DNA of 64,000 bases, taken from NCBI GenBank assembly GCA_020348925.1, contig CP070758.1, forward strand, positions 2,357,782-2,421,781, in the 5' to 3' direction. The notes beneath the pieces are model-generated. The model did not search any database, had not been told where the DNA came from, and saw nothing but the letters and a program-made list of their open reading frames with translations. Source of the stretch: Gemmatimonadota bacterium. Its GTDB lineage: Bacteria > JBHIER01 > G020348925. Shown here piece by piece: positions 30,649 through 39,031 of this stretch. The position numbers and the translations under genes were made by a program. Positions within the stretch are counted from its first letter, which is position 1. Each line of letters opens with the position of its first letter.

Positions 30649-33171
30649 CTAGAAATCGAGTCCCATGCCAAAGCGGAAGCGACGTCTCAGATCCAACGCT
30701 CCCGGATCGTCAAGTCTGCCCCCGGGGCGACCGTATTCATCGAGCCAGAGAATGTTGGATCGATCGAAGACGTTGAGAACCTCTCCGAAGAGAAAGACTT
30801 TCCAGCCGTTAAAGGTAAAATCCTTATTGAGCCTGATATCCAGCTCAGTCGTGACGCTCATCCTCTTGTTATTGGGCGTCGTGTGAGGACCGACATTTTT
30901 GGTATAGGGCAGGGGGCTGTTCCACCGCCACAGGAGGTTCAGTCCCCAGTTCTTCGGTTTTCGAATATCGAGATCAAGGACCAGTGTGTGGCGCTGGTCC
31001 CAACTGAGATAGTATTCACCGATGGGCACTTCATAGCCCTGGCGGGTCCAATCGTAGCCCTCCCGCTCGCTGGAGCCGGTTCCCTTGGCCGTCATGTAGG
31101 TGTAGCTTACTTTGCCGGAAAGAAAACGGCCGTACCTCTTCTTGAGGAAGACTTCGAGCCCGTGGATGTCCACCCAGGCCATGTTGACGTACTGGACGTA
31201 CCCGCTCTCGTCCTCTTTCTCCGATTCGGGGCGGTAGGTTTTCGTATCCACCAGATTGGAGACGTCCTTGCTGAAGAGGGTTATATCCATAACCATGTCC
31301 GTGGCCAGCTGGTGTTTGTAGCTGGCCTCGTACATGATGGTCTTGGCCGGTTTCAAGTCCGGATTGCCGGCCAGGGGTGAAAATCCCTCTTGCGGATTGT
31401 AGTTCACGTTTGTGTACAGATAGTCGAAGAGGGGCGTCTGGAAAAAGTAGCCGTAGTTGACGTGCAGCTCCTGGCCTTCGGCAATGGGCAGGTTGACCCC
31501 GAAGCGGGGGCTGATCTGGTATTTCACTTCGGCCGGAATCATCTCATCGTTGTGGACGACCCATTCCCATTGGCCCTGCTGCCCGGGTATTTTTTCCAGA
31601 GCAGGTCGGGAGGCCTGGGGATCAAGATAATCGAACCGCAGCCCGACATTGGCGATCATGCCCTCGTACTCGATCTTGTCCTGCACATAGAGGGCGCCTT
31701 TCTTCGGATAATAGTGGTAGTCGGTGACGTACTGAATATATAGGGGAAAATCGGGGTCCGGAGTGGGTTGATAGGTCCACTGTTTGTTCCATTTATACAG
31801 GTCATAGTAGACAAATTCGGCGCCCGCCTTCATCTGATGATTGTTCGTCATCTGGCTGACCCAGTCGAACTTCAGAATGTGTTGGATCTCCTCGTGATCG
31901 AGCTGCCAGGGGTAGCTGCCGCTCACAATAAAACTGTCAGGGTCGCTATTTTCCCATTCAATTTGATCCCTCGTCTCCCCGGGATCGGTACCGTAAATCG
32001 ACTTCAGTACATTGTATATACTGAATTTCACGGAGAAAAAGGTTCTCGGGTTGAAGGTGTGGGTCCAGTCGAGGCTCAGCCGATAGCTTTTCTTCGACCG
32101 GAAAGGCAACCCTTCGAGATTCTTCAACCATTTGTTGTCGTACTCCCACCAGTCCCAGATGGAGAGGAGTCCCTGAAATGTCAAACGGTCGCTGTCCCGG
32201 AGATAGGAGGTTATTTTATTGATGATGTTGTAGCTCCTGCTTTCAGTCGAATTGAAGACCCGCATGCGTGTCCCGAACTCCTCCCGTTTCCAGCGAGAGT
32301 GGGGATCTCTCAGATTGGCCGAGAGGAACCACTTGACGCGATCGCCCCACATCCACAAGGGGCCGCCACAATTCAGCTCGTAATTGAGATCATGATTGGA
32401 GTCGTCCAGGTCAAAAGGATTGTCATCGTTGCCGTAGTTCAATGTGTATATTTCGAGCCGCCCTTCAGGGGCTGAGCTTCCATCTTTGGTGATGATGTTG
32501 ACCACCCCGGACATGGCATCGCCGTACTCGGCGTTGAAACCACCCGTTTGAACCGTCATGTCGATGACTGAGCTGTAGGGGAGTTCTGATCCGACCTCAC
32601 CTTCAATGGCCTCCTGGACCGGAAGGCCGTCGACGAGGTAGAGCACTTCCGTTTTTCGTCCTCCCCGAATGTGACCGGCGGCAACTCCGGGTTGAATATC
32701 CACAACCTGTTGAAAGGATTGGACAGGAAGTTGTTCCATCTCCTCTTGGGAGATGAAATGGGTCGTTGCCGTCACGTCTCTCTGGATCATAGGTGCTTCG
32801 GCGGTGACCGTGACCTCCTCTCCGAGGTCTAAGACGGTCGGAGAAAGGATGAATTCGATGGTGGTCCGCAGATCGACTAAGACGGTGACGCCCTCCTTGG
32901 TGACGGAGGTATATCCCATCATCGAGGCCGTGATCGAATATCTTCCGGCCGGAATATTGTTGATGAGGAAAAATCCGTTTTGGTCGGCCATCGTTCCCAT
33001 TTTGGAACCCTTGATGACGATATTGGCCCCGGGCAGGGATTCGCCTGTTTTCTGATCCGTGACCGTGCCAGCCAGCGTTCCGGTGACGCCGGCCAGGGCA
33101 ACGTCCCCCACAACGAATTGCCACAGAAAGAATAGAGTGATACAGAGAATACCGAGTGGATATTTTTTCAT
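30649..33171 (-). CDS. TonB-dependent outer-membrane receptor
   Basis: An 840-residue outer-membrane protein. A signal peptide (about 1-27) is followed by a carboxypeptidase-regulatory-like domain (about 28-115: GTLAGTVTDQKTGESLPGANI, then IPAGRYSITASMMGYTS). A plug domain follows (about 125-240, with GGRKTEVLYLVDGLPV and YGDAMSGVVNIITKDG), then a 22-strand-type beta-barrel ending in RRRFRFGMGLDF with a terminal Phe. This is the CarbopepD-reg type common in FCB bacteria. No SusD partner is adjacent, and the ligand is unknown. It is divergent from, and probably powered by, the ExbB/ExbD/TonB genes at 34348-36543. Confidence 0.93.
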   Translation of the reverse strand: MKKYPLGILCITLFFLWQFVVGDVALAGVTGTLAGTVTDQKTGESLPGANIVIKGSKMGTMADQNGFFLINNIPAGRYSITASMMGYTSVTKEGVTVLVDLRTTIEFILSPTVLDLGEEVTVTAEAPMIQRDVTATTHFISQEEMEQLPVQSFQQVVDIQPGVAAGHIRGGRKTEVLYLVDGLPVQEAIEGEVGSELPYSSVIDMTVQTGGFNAEYGDAMSGVVNIITKDGSSAPEGRLEIYTLNYGNDDNPFDLDDSNHDLNYELNCGGPLWMWGDRVKWFLSANLRDPHSRWKREEFGTRMRVFNSTESRSYNIINKITSYLRDSDRLTFQGLLSIWDWWEYDNKWLKNLEGLPFRSKKSYRLSLDWTHTFNPRTFFSVKFSIYNVLKSIYGTDPGETRDQIEWENSDPDSFIVSGSYPWQLDHEEIQHILKFDWVSQMTNNHQMKAGAEFVYYDLYKWNKQWTYQPTPDPDFPLYIQYVTDYHYYPKKGALYVQDKIEYEGMIANVGLRFDYLDPQASRPALEKIPGQQGQWEWVVHNDEMIPAEVKYQISPRFGVNLPIAEGQELHVNYGYFFQTPLFDYLYTNVNYNPQEGFSPLAGNPDLKPAKTIMYEASYKHQLATDMVMDITLFSKDVSNLVDTKTYRPESEKEDESGYVQYVNMAWVDIHGLEVFLKKRYGRFLSGKVSYTYMTAKGTGSSEREGYDWTRQGYEVPIGEYYLSWDQRHTLVLDLDIRKPKNWGLNLLWRWNSPLPYTKNVGPHTTPNNKRMSVTTELDIRLNKDFTFNGWKVFLFGEVLNVFDRSNILWLDEYGRPGGRLDDPGALDLRRRFRFGMGLDF

Positions 33172-33223
33172 ATGTACGACTCCTGTAATTTTTGAAACTC
33201 ACCCTCGTCCCATGCTGTTCCTA

Positions 33224-33252
33224 AAATTACGAGAAAATGGTACCCGGTTCAA
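33224..33252 (-). promoter_or_regulatory. Promoter of the TonB-dependent receptor gene
   Basis: Minus strand: TTGAAC (33252-33247) and TAATTT (33229-33224), 17-bp spacer, about 53 bp before the ATG at 33171. The 320-bp divergent region otherwise shows no coding potential. Confidence 0.6.
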
Positions 33253-33392
33253 GAAAAAAATGAGCACCTTGGCGATTTCCCCTGCACAATCTGGTTTTTT
33301 CAGGGTGACGCACCTGGGGCATACGGTTGTCATCGGAATTTGTTCCCCATCGGAGGCTCGTCCGAAATTTTGGCAAAACGCTGAAAAAAGAG

Positions 33393-33421
33393 TTGACTTT
33401 TTTAGAAAATGAGTTTTATTT
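33393..33421 (+). promoter_or_regulatory. Candidate promoter of the membrane protein/exbB/exbD/tonB genes
   Basis: TTGACT (33393-33398) followed after 17 bp by TTATTT (33416-33421), 71 bp upstream of the GTG at 33492. The -10 box is poor. Confidence 0.45.
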
Positions 33422-33491
33422 AGAGGGTCTGCCGTAAATATTTAGAGACACGGAAGATCAATTTTAACTGTGATCAAGGAGTACTGCCGTT

Positions 33492-34295
33492 GTGAGTTCA
33501 ACATCTGCAAAGATTCGGTCCAGAGGAAAGTTCAGCGACGCGATATTCAATGTGATCTTCACTTTTGTCTTCTTAACGCCTGCTTTAGGTCTGGCAACGG
33601 TACTGAGCCTCCAGTTTTCATTAACCTTAAAAATCCTAATCCCCATAATATTTTTGGTGATTTCACTTCCCCTCTTTTGGTTTTTCGGTGTCCGCTTTAT
33701 TCTCGGCGATACGGCTTTGTTGAGGTTGGTCGGATGGATCGTTCTTATCACCACCTTTTGTGTGCCGCCATTGTTTCTGGTCGATTTCTATAAGATGAAT
33801 CCTACTCTTTGCGAAGCCTTTATCGGGATTGCAGGCTTCCTGGCTGTAGGGGTTGTGTTGTGGGGATTGGCCGAGATTATCGGCAATATTGCAGCCACCC
33901 GGATCGGACGGGTCTTCGGCTGGCTCTTTTTCGCTGCTGTCGTTCTCTTTCCAGTATTCTGGGTGAATTATCGGAAGCTCAGCACTGAGGATATCAATCT
34001 TCTCTATGGAGGTATTATCGGCATTTTTGTCCTGGTGATGCTCACCGTAGCCTTCAGAGCGCTGCTCCGGGTCATTTTCAAGGAGAGAGTGTCCGATATT
34101 GCCTCAGTGTTGGATCGCATCGTCCGGATTGTTCTGACGGCGGGCGTGTTTTTTGGAGGGGCCATTTTTCCGGCTCTCTTTTTAACCATTAAAGAAAGCC
34201 AGAATCTCACGTTAGGGATCATTTTTCTGTTATGTGTTCCGGTCATTGCGCTCTTTGTTCATTTCAATTTTTTAGCCGAACGGCATGAATTATAA
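33492..34295 (+). CDS. Polytopic membrane protein of unknown function
   Basis: A 267-residue protein I do not recognise. It has about seven hydrophobic segments separated by short basic loops (first near residues 18-40, last near 245-262), so it is an inner-membrane protein. No enzymatic motif is visible; the only charged stretches are the N-terminal SAKIRSRGK and loops such as FRALLRVIFKERVSD. It starts with GTG, ten bases after AAGGAG. It leads the operon that continues with exbB, two exbD genes and tonB, and faces away from the TonB-dependent receptor, so a role in the same uptake system is possible but unproven. Confidence 0.75.
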   Translation: MSSTSAKIRSRGKFSDAIFNVIFTFVFLTPALGLATVLSLQFSLTLKILIPIIFLVISLPLFWFFGVRFILGDTALLRLVGWIVLITTFCVPPLFLVDFYKMNPTLCEAFIGIAGFLAVGVVLWGLAEIIGNIAATRIGRVFGWLFFAAVVLFPVFWVNYRKLSTEDINLLYGGIIGIFVLVMLTVAFRALLRVIFKERVSDIASVLDRIVRIVLTAGVFFGGAIFPALFLTIKESQNLTLGIIFLLCVPVIALFVHFNFLAERHEL

Positions 34296-34347
34296 GATTT
34301 GAAAGAGAGACATTTTACACTCACCATTTAAAAGGAGGATTGCGTGC

Positions 34348-34962
34348 ATGGTTGAATTGTTCATTAAAGGGAAAGCCTTCATGTGGCCTCTCTTGGCCGC
34401 TGCAATTATTGGGGTGGCTTTCATTTTCGAACGTCTCTGGACCCTCAGCCGGGCTACGATCAATACCAGAAAGTTCTTGGATAAGGTGACGAGCGCTCTA
34501 AAAGAAGGTGGCGTCACAGCAGCGGCTGATGTGTGTGCCAGGACGAGGGGTCCGATCGCTTCGATTTTTCACGCGGGTCTCATGAAAGCCGATCGGGGTG
34601 TGCCCGAGGTGGAGAAGGCCATTGAAAGTGCCGGTGCGATCGAAATGTCCTTCCTGGAGCGCGGGTTGGTATGGTTGGCCACAATCGCCAATATCGCTCC
34701 AATGTTAGGATTCTTGGGAACGGTGAGTGGTATGATCAACGCTTTTGAGGCCATTGCTCGAGCCGGGGATATCGAGCCCAGTTTGGTAGCCAGCGGTATC
34801 TCCGAGGCGTTGATAACGACCGCTACCGGATTAGCTATCGCGATCCCGATTCAGGCAGCACACAATTTCTTTGTTTCCAAAATCGATAAGCTCGTCATCG
34901 ATATGGAGGAAAGTTCGACAGCCCTGCTCGACACCTTGGTTGAGATGGGGACCGCCAAATAA
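34348..34962 (+). CDS. exbB: ExbB/TolQ/MotA-family proton channel protein
   Basis: A 204-residue inner-membrane subunit of a proton-driven motor. The first membrane helix (about 12-28) is followed by a long cytoplasmic loop, then the MotA/TolQ/ExbB core (LGFLGTVSGMINAFEAIA, then SGISEALITTATGLAIAIPIQAAHNF) with two more helices. It pairs with the ExbD proteins encoded next. ATG 34348 lies after AAGGAGG with a longer spacing than usual (about 10 bases). Confidence 0.93.
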   Translation: MVELFIKGKAFMWPLLAAAIIGVAFIFERLWTLSRATINTRKFLDKVTSALKEGGVTAAADVCARTRGPIASIFHAGLMKADRGVPEVEKAIESAGAIEMSFLERGLVWLATIANIAPMLGFLGTVSGMINAFEAIARAGDIEPSLVASGISEALITTATGLAIAIPIQAAHNFFVSKIDKLVIDMEESSTALLDTLVEMGTAK

Positions 34963-35027
34963 ACACGGCTTGAGAGAGACTCAGGTTGTGTCAGGCCGTT
35001 CGGTGCGTTTCTTTTGGAGATGATGTT

Positions 35028-35426
35028 ATGAAGATTCGGAAAAAGCTCAGGGTGAGTGAGGAAATTCCCACATGCTCGATGGCTGATATTGCCTTTTTGC
35101 TCATAATCTTCTTTCTTGTGACAACGACCATGAATATGGACAAGGGTTTGGGCCTCGTTCTGCCCGGGTTTGGTGAGCAAAAGAGAGTCCGGAAAACCCA
35201 AATTTGTAACGTCTGGGTCAACGCGGCGGGCTCGGTGATGGTGGGTGGGGAGATCATGGAGATTTCAAAGATCAAGGGTGAAATTAAGAGACGTCTGGCG
35301 GAGAACGAGAAATTAATCGTCTCCCTGAAAACCGATAAAGAGTCACAATACGGGACGTTTATTGAAGTTCTCGATCAATTGAAGCTGGCCGAAGCGCCGG
35401 TCATCTCCTTGGCCGTTCCGGATTGA
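35028..35426 (+). CDS. exbD: ExbD/TolR family protein, first copy
   Basis: A 132-residue single-span membrane protein. The helix contains the proton-carrying Asp in CSMADIAFLLIIFFLV, followed by a periplasmic domain. The usual end of the domain is recognisable in LIVSLKTDKESQYGTFIEVLDQL. The ATG at 35028 is chosen because the upstream part of the frame (from 34986) lacks a ribosome binding site and would place extra residues before the basic N-terminus MKIRKKLR. Confidence 0.92.
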   Translation: MKIRKKLRVSEEIPTCSMADIAFLLIIFFLVTTTMNMDKGLGLVLPGFGEQKRVRKTQICNVWVNAAGSVMVGGEIMEISKIKGEIKRRLAENEKLIVSLKTDKESQYGTFIEVLDQLKLAEAPVISLAVPD

Positions 35427-35490
35427 TGTTGCAGGGCATTGTGTGAGAAACTTTCTCCGCTTCGAGCCGTTCAAGGATTAGGATGTCGAA

Positions 35491-35898
35491 ATGAAGTTTA
35501 CGAGTAAAGCGAAAGTAACGGAAAAGATTCCGACAGCCTCGATGGCAGACATTGCTTTTCTGTTATTGATCTTCTTTATGCTGAGCACTGTTTTTAAACA
35601 GTATCAGGGTCTGCCGATTCAGTTGCCACGTGCCCAGAAGACGCAGAAGATCGAGACGAAACGGAATATCACGCACGTCTGGACGACCGCTCAAGGACGG
35701 GTGGCCATTGACGATATGTTGGTAGATATTCCCTCAATTCGGACCATTATGTACAATAAGAGGGTGGTGAATCCAAAAATTATTGTCTCACTGAAGACGG
35801 ACTGGAGGGCCAGGTACGGTGTGGTGGCCGATGTCATGGAGGAGTTGAAGAGAGCGGACGCCCTGCGCGTCAATTTTGCCACCGAGAGGAAGAGGTGA
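35491..35898 (+). CDS. exbD: ExbD/TolR family protein, second copy
   Basis: A 135-residue paralogue of the preceding protein with the same layout: basic N-terminus, helix with ASMADIAFLLLIFFML carrying the Asp, and periplasmic domain with IIVSLKTDWRARYGVVADVMEEL. The two copies share the membrane helix and the VSLKTD strand but differ in between, so they probably form a mixed complex with ExbB. Tandem exbD genes are common in FCB-type genomes. Confidence 0.92.
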   Translation: MKFTSKAKVTEKIPTASMADIAFLLLIFFMLSTVFKQYQGLPIQLPRAQKTQKIETKRNITHVWTTAQGRVAIDDMLVDIPSIRTIMYNKRVVNPKIIVSLKTDWRARYGVVADVMEELKRADALRVNFATERKR

Positions 35899-35904
35899 TG
35901 CATT

Positions 35905-36543
35905 ATGGCGAAAAATAAGAATCCGAATGATTTACGTGGCCATTATCGTGATGTCTTTGAAAAGTCCTTGGCTCTTTCTCTGGGAATTTTCCTGCTGGTT
36001 TTTCTCACTTGGCAGAGCATTGATATCAGGGCGTATCAAAGCATGAGGCAGCAGGAGATTATTCAGGTTCAAGATATACCGAAGACGCGACAGGTGAAAC
36101 AGCCGCCTCCACCGGCACGACCCGCTGTTCCTATTGAGACAGAGAGCGAGGATCTGCCGGAGGACGTTGAGATCGAAACGACGGAGTTGGAGGCCGTTAT
36201 CGATGTTGCGCCTCCGCCTCCACCTGAGGAAGCTCCGCCTCCCGATGAGTTCTGGTGGGCTGAGGAGATGCCGCAGTTGACCCATTTCTCTGTGCCCAAG
36301 TATCCTCCCATTGCTGAAAAAGCGGGTCTCGAATGCGTCGTTTTCGTCCATATTTTGGTGGATGAGAAGGGGAATGCGGCCAAAGTGAAGATTGCCAAAC
36401 CTTGCGGGAATGTTGGTTTCAATGAGTCCGCAGAGGAAGCAGCGTGGAAATGCAAGTTCACACCGGGCAAGCAGAACGACAAACCGATACGTGTCTGGGT
36501 ATCCATTCCGTTTCGGTTTGAGATGAAAAAAGGGAGTCGATAA
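35905..36543 (+). CDS. tonB: TonB family energy transducer
   Basis: A 212-residue TonB-type protein. The N-terminal anchor (about residues 22-40) is followed by a proline-rich spacer with PPPPARP and PPPPPEEAPPP. The C-terminal TonB domain (about 130-210) has YPPIAEKAGLECVVFVHILVDEKG and the end VWVSIPFRFEMK. It transmits the ExbB/ExbD proton-motive energy to the TonB box of outer-membrane receptors such as the one encoded on the opposite strand at 30649-33171. It lies 6 bp after exbD and is followed by a strong terminator. Confidence 0.93.
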   Translation: MAKNKNPNDLRGHYRDVFEKSLALSLGIFLLVFLTWQSIDIRAYQSMRQQEIIQVQDIPKTRQVKQPPPPARPAVPIETESEDLPEDVEIETTELEAVIDVAPPPPPEEAPPPDEFWWAEEMPQLTHFSVPKYPPIAEKAGLECVVFVHILVDEKGNAAKVKIAKPCGNVGFNESAEEAAWKCKFTPGKQNDKPIRVWVSIPFRFEMKKGSR

Positions 36544-36583
36544 AAGTACCGTTTTCGTAGATTCGGTTCATAAGATAGAAAGA

Positions 36584-36616
36584 ACGGCAGTGCCCTGTCA
36601 CACTGTCGTTTTTTTT
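36584..36616 (+). terminator. Rho-independent terminator after tonB
   Basis: ACGGCAGTG (36584-36592) pairs with CACTGTCGT (36601-36609), with one G-U, around an 8-base loop, and is followed by eight T. It ends the exbB-exbD-exbD-tonB transcript. Confidence 0.85.
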
Positions 36617-36802
36617 ATGGTTTCTCCCGTGAGGCTGATATACATTGAGGTGTTCCGAGCGTGTCTATCATAAGGAAGGAGTCGAAACTTTTTATCGTAG
36701 TTTCGGTCTAATCTTCGACTTAGGAAATCTTATAGTTTTCATTTCATAGGGGGGACCTTCATTGATGAAGGTGAGAACAAACTCTGAAAGGAGGTACGGC
36801 AG

Positions 36803-37549
36803 ATGAATGAGGAACATGGTGTGCAGGAGGCCGTTCGAGAGGACGTGCAGGAACTGAGTGCTGTCCAGAGGATCATGGGGATGTACTTCAGTCCGAGGAG
36901 GACCTTTGAATATTTGCGAGAAAAACCCAAATGGTTGGTTCCCTTTATCCTCATCTGCCTCGTGGCCATGGTCTCGAATTTCCTGGCCAAAGATATCGCC
37001 ATACAGGAGCAGAAGGAACGCGTCCTGATGAGCGACAGAATTCCGGACGAACAGAAAGATGCCATCATCGAGAGAATCGAGAGCAGTGCCAGCGGTCCGC
37101 AGGCATATATTCAGCATGCGGCGACGCCTGTGGTTATTTTTATCATACTCTCCGTTGTAGCTGCCATTTTTCTCTTTTTTGGCAATATGCTCTTTGGCGG
37201 GCAGGCCAGTTTTCGGCAAATGCTGAGTATGTACGCTCACGCGGGTGTCATCGCCCTTCCGGCAGCTATTGTGAAAGTGCCGCTCATGTTATCCCAGCAG
37301 TCCCTTCGCGTGTATACAAATTTGGCCATTCTTCTTCCGGCAGATGCCGAGCAAACCTTTCTGCACAGATTGTTATCAAAGTTTGACCTCTTTACGATCT
37401 GGGAGGTTGTTCTTCTTATCATTGGGATATCGGCCATCTATCGCTTCTCCACGGGGAAAGCGAGCACCATTGTTTTGATCCTGTGGGCCTTGTGGATTGT
37501 GCTGAGCGTTACCTTGGGTGGGTTTTTGCGCGGTTTTGGGTTGGCATAG
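36803..37549 (+). CDS. Yip1-family-like integral membrane protein
   Basis: A 248-residue inner-membrane protein resembling the bacterial Yip1 group: a soluble N-terminus with MGMYFSPRRTFEYLREKPKW, then about five hydrophobic segments with the internal FGNMLFGGQASFRQML and AHAGVIALPA stretches. The role of Yip1-like proteins in bacteria is unknown. It is the first gene of the TolC/HlyD/ABC run; its stop lies 62 bp before the TolC start, which supports a link with export. An AAGGAGG-type site (AAAGGAGG) precedes the ATG. Confidence 0.78.
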   Translation: MNEEHGVQEAVREDVQELSAVQRIMGMYFSPRRTFEYLREKPKWLVPFILICLVAMVSNFLAKDIAIQEQKERVLMSDRIPDEQKDAIIERIESSASGPQAYIQHAATPVVIFIILSVVAAIFLFFGNMLFGGQASFRQMLSMYAHAGVIALPAAIVKVPLMLSQQSLRVYTNLAILLPADAEQTFLHRLLSKFDLFTIWEVVLLIIGISAIYRFSTGKASTIVLILWALWIVLSVTLGGFLRGFGLA

Positions 37550-37611
37550 TATCAAATCGTATTGAACAGCGAAAAATTAACCGAAAACAAGAACATGAGG
37601 AGGTGTATGGG

Positions 37612-39000
37612 ATGAAAAGTAGAAGTCGTTCGTGTCAAGGGGTTGATCTTCGGATGTTTGGTTTGCTTTTATTCATACTCTCAACCCTTTTCCTTGGTGT
37701 GAGTCATGTTATCCCTCAAGAAACTGATTTGGACTTCAGCGAACCGCTCACGATTGACGCTTGTATCGAGATAGCCAAACGAAATGCTCCCTCGATAAAG
37801 ACGGCTCAATTTGCCTTGAAATCGGCCGAGGCGAACGTTCTCGGTGCCTGGGCGAACATGTTTCCCAGTGTGAATGCGAGTGTAACCGGGTATAGAACGA
37901 CTTACGGTCCTCAAACGGTCCCAAAAGTCGATCAAACAACCGGTCTCGTTATTGGATTGGAGGAATCGGAGTCCGAGGCATTTTCCAGTTATTCTTCTCG
38001 AATCTACTACGGAATATCCGTTTTCAATAAGGGAAACTGGTCGAATCTGTCTCGCCAACAGGCGAATCAACGTGCCTCGGAATTCGATGTGGAGATAACG
38101 GAGCAGGATCTGATCTATCGGGTGAAGGAGGCCTACTACGGTCTCCTTGCTTATCAAAGATTGCTTCAGGTGCATGAGGAGACTGTGAGGAGCCGCGAAG
38201 AGAACCTGAGAAAGATCGAAAGTATGTTCGAGGTTGGCTCGGCCTCGAAGGCCGATGTCTTGAAACAAAAGGTACAGGTCCAGAACGCCAAGGCTTCTCT
38301 TATTCAGGCGAGAAATGATGTTGAGTATGCTCGGGCCAATCTCGCCTTTACGTTAGGTTTCCATGTAAACACTCCGTTGCAAATTGTCGATGTTTTGGAT
38401 ATTGAAGAACCGGGGGTTGAGTTGGAGGAGGGTCTCGATTTCGCTCTTGGGAATCATCCGAGTCTTTTGAGGGCTGAAGCTCAACTCAACGCTGCGAAGG
38501 CTTATGTCGGGTACACGCAAGCTGCGTTCTGGCCGAGCCTCGGGGCCGGCGGATCTTACAGCTGGGGACCGGGTGAAAAACTGTCAAGAATCAAGGAAAT
38601 GTTTGATAAAAATTATAACTGGAATCTTGGTCTTCAATTGAGCTTTGATATTCCTGATTTCTCCACGATCGCGAACATTCGATATGCGAAAGCGGAACGG
38701 GCGCGATCGGAGGAGCAGCTGGTGGAAACAAGGGGGAACATCTCCCTTGCCGTGAAAAAGGCCTATTTGGATTTGAATGCGGCCAAGGAGATTATTACAG
38801 CCCGTGAGGAGGAGGTGGCTTCGGCCGAAGAGGATCTGAAATTTGCTGAGGAGCGGTACCGGGTGGGGGCGGGAACGGCCCTCGAATTGATCGATGCTCA
38901 GGTAAACTCGACGTCGGCCCAGAGCAACCACGTCCAGGCCCTGTATGATTACAAATTGGCCTTGGCACAATTGGAGAGGGCCATAGGAAAGGAACTGTAA
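37612..39000 (+). CDS. tolC: TolC family outer-membrane efflux protein
   Basis: A 462-residue outer-membrane channel subunit. After a signal peptide (about 1-35) come two outer-membrane efflux protein repeats, with the typical EPLTIDACIEIAKRNAPSI start, long helical coiled regions (RSREENLRKIESMFEVGSAS) and a second half ending ALYDYKLALAQLERAIGKEL. It would form the trimeric exit duct for the adaptor and ABC genes downstream. The ATG at 37612 lies eight bases after GAGGAGG; the frame extends upstream to overlap the Yip1-like gene, which I regard as non-coding. Confidence 0.92.
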   Translation: MKSRSRSCQGVDLRMFGLLLFILSTLFLGVSHVIPQETDLDFSEPLTIDACIEIAKRNAPSIKTAQFALKSAEANVLGAWANMFPSVNASVTGYRTTYGPQTVPKVDQTTGLVIGLEESESEAFSSYSSRIYYGISVFNKGNWSNLSRQQANQRASEFDVEITEQDLIYRVKEAYYGLLAYQRLLQVHEETVRSREENLRKIESMFEVGSASKADVLKQKVQVQNAKASLIQARNDVEYARANLAFTLGFHVNTPLQIVDVLDIEEPGVELEEGLDFALGNHPSLLRAEAQLNAAKAYVGYTQAAFWPSLGAGGSYSWGPGEKLSRIKEMFDKNYNWNLGLQLSFDIPDFSTIANIRYAKAERARSEEQLVETRGNISLAVKKAYLDLNAAKEIITAREEEVASAEEDLKFAEERYRVGAGTALELIDAQVNSTSAQSNHVQALYDYKLALAQLERAIGKEL

Positions 39001-39031
39001 GAGCTCGTTTCGATTATCAGGAGGTTTGGGC

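Noticed and set aside
31768-32475. 235-codon open frame on the plus strand inside the TonB receptor gene
   Set aside because: Opposite to a well-supported receptor gene, no motif, no ribosome binding site. The same holds for the frame at 30628-31380.
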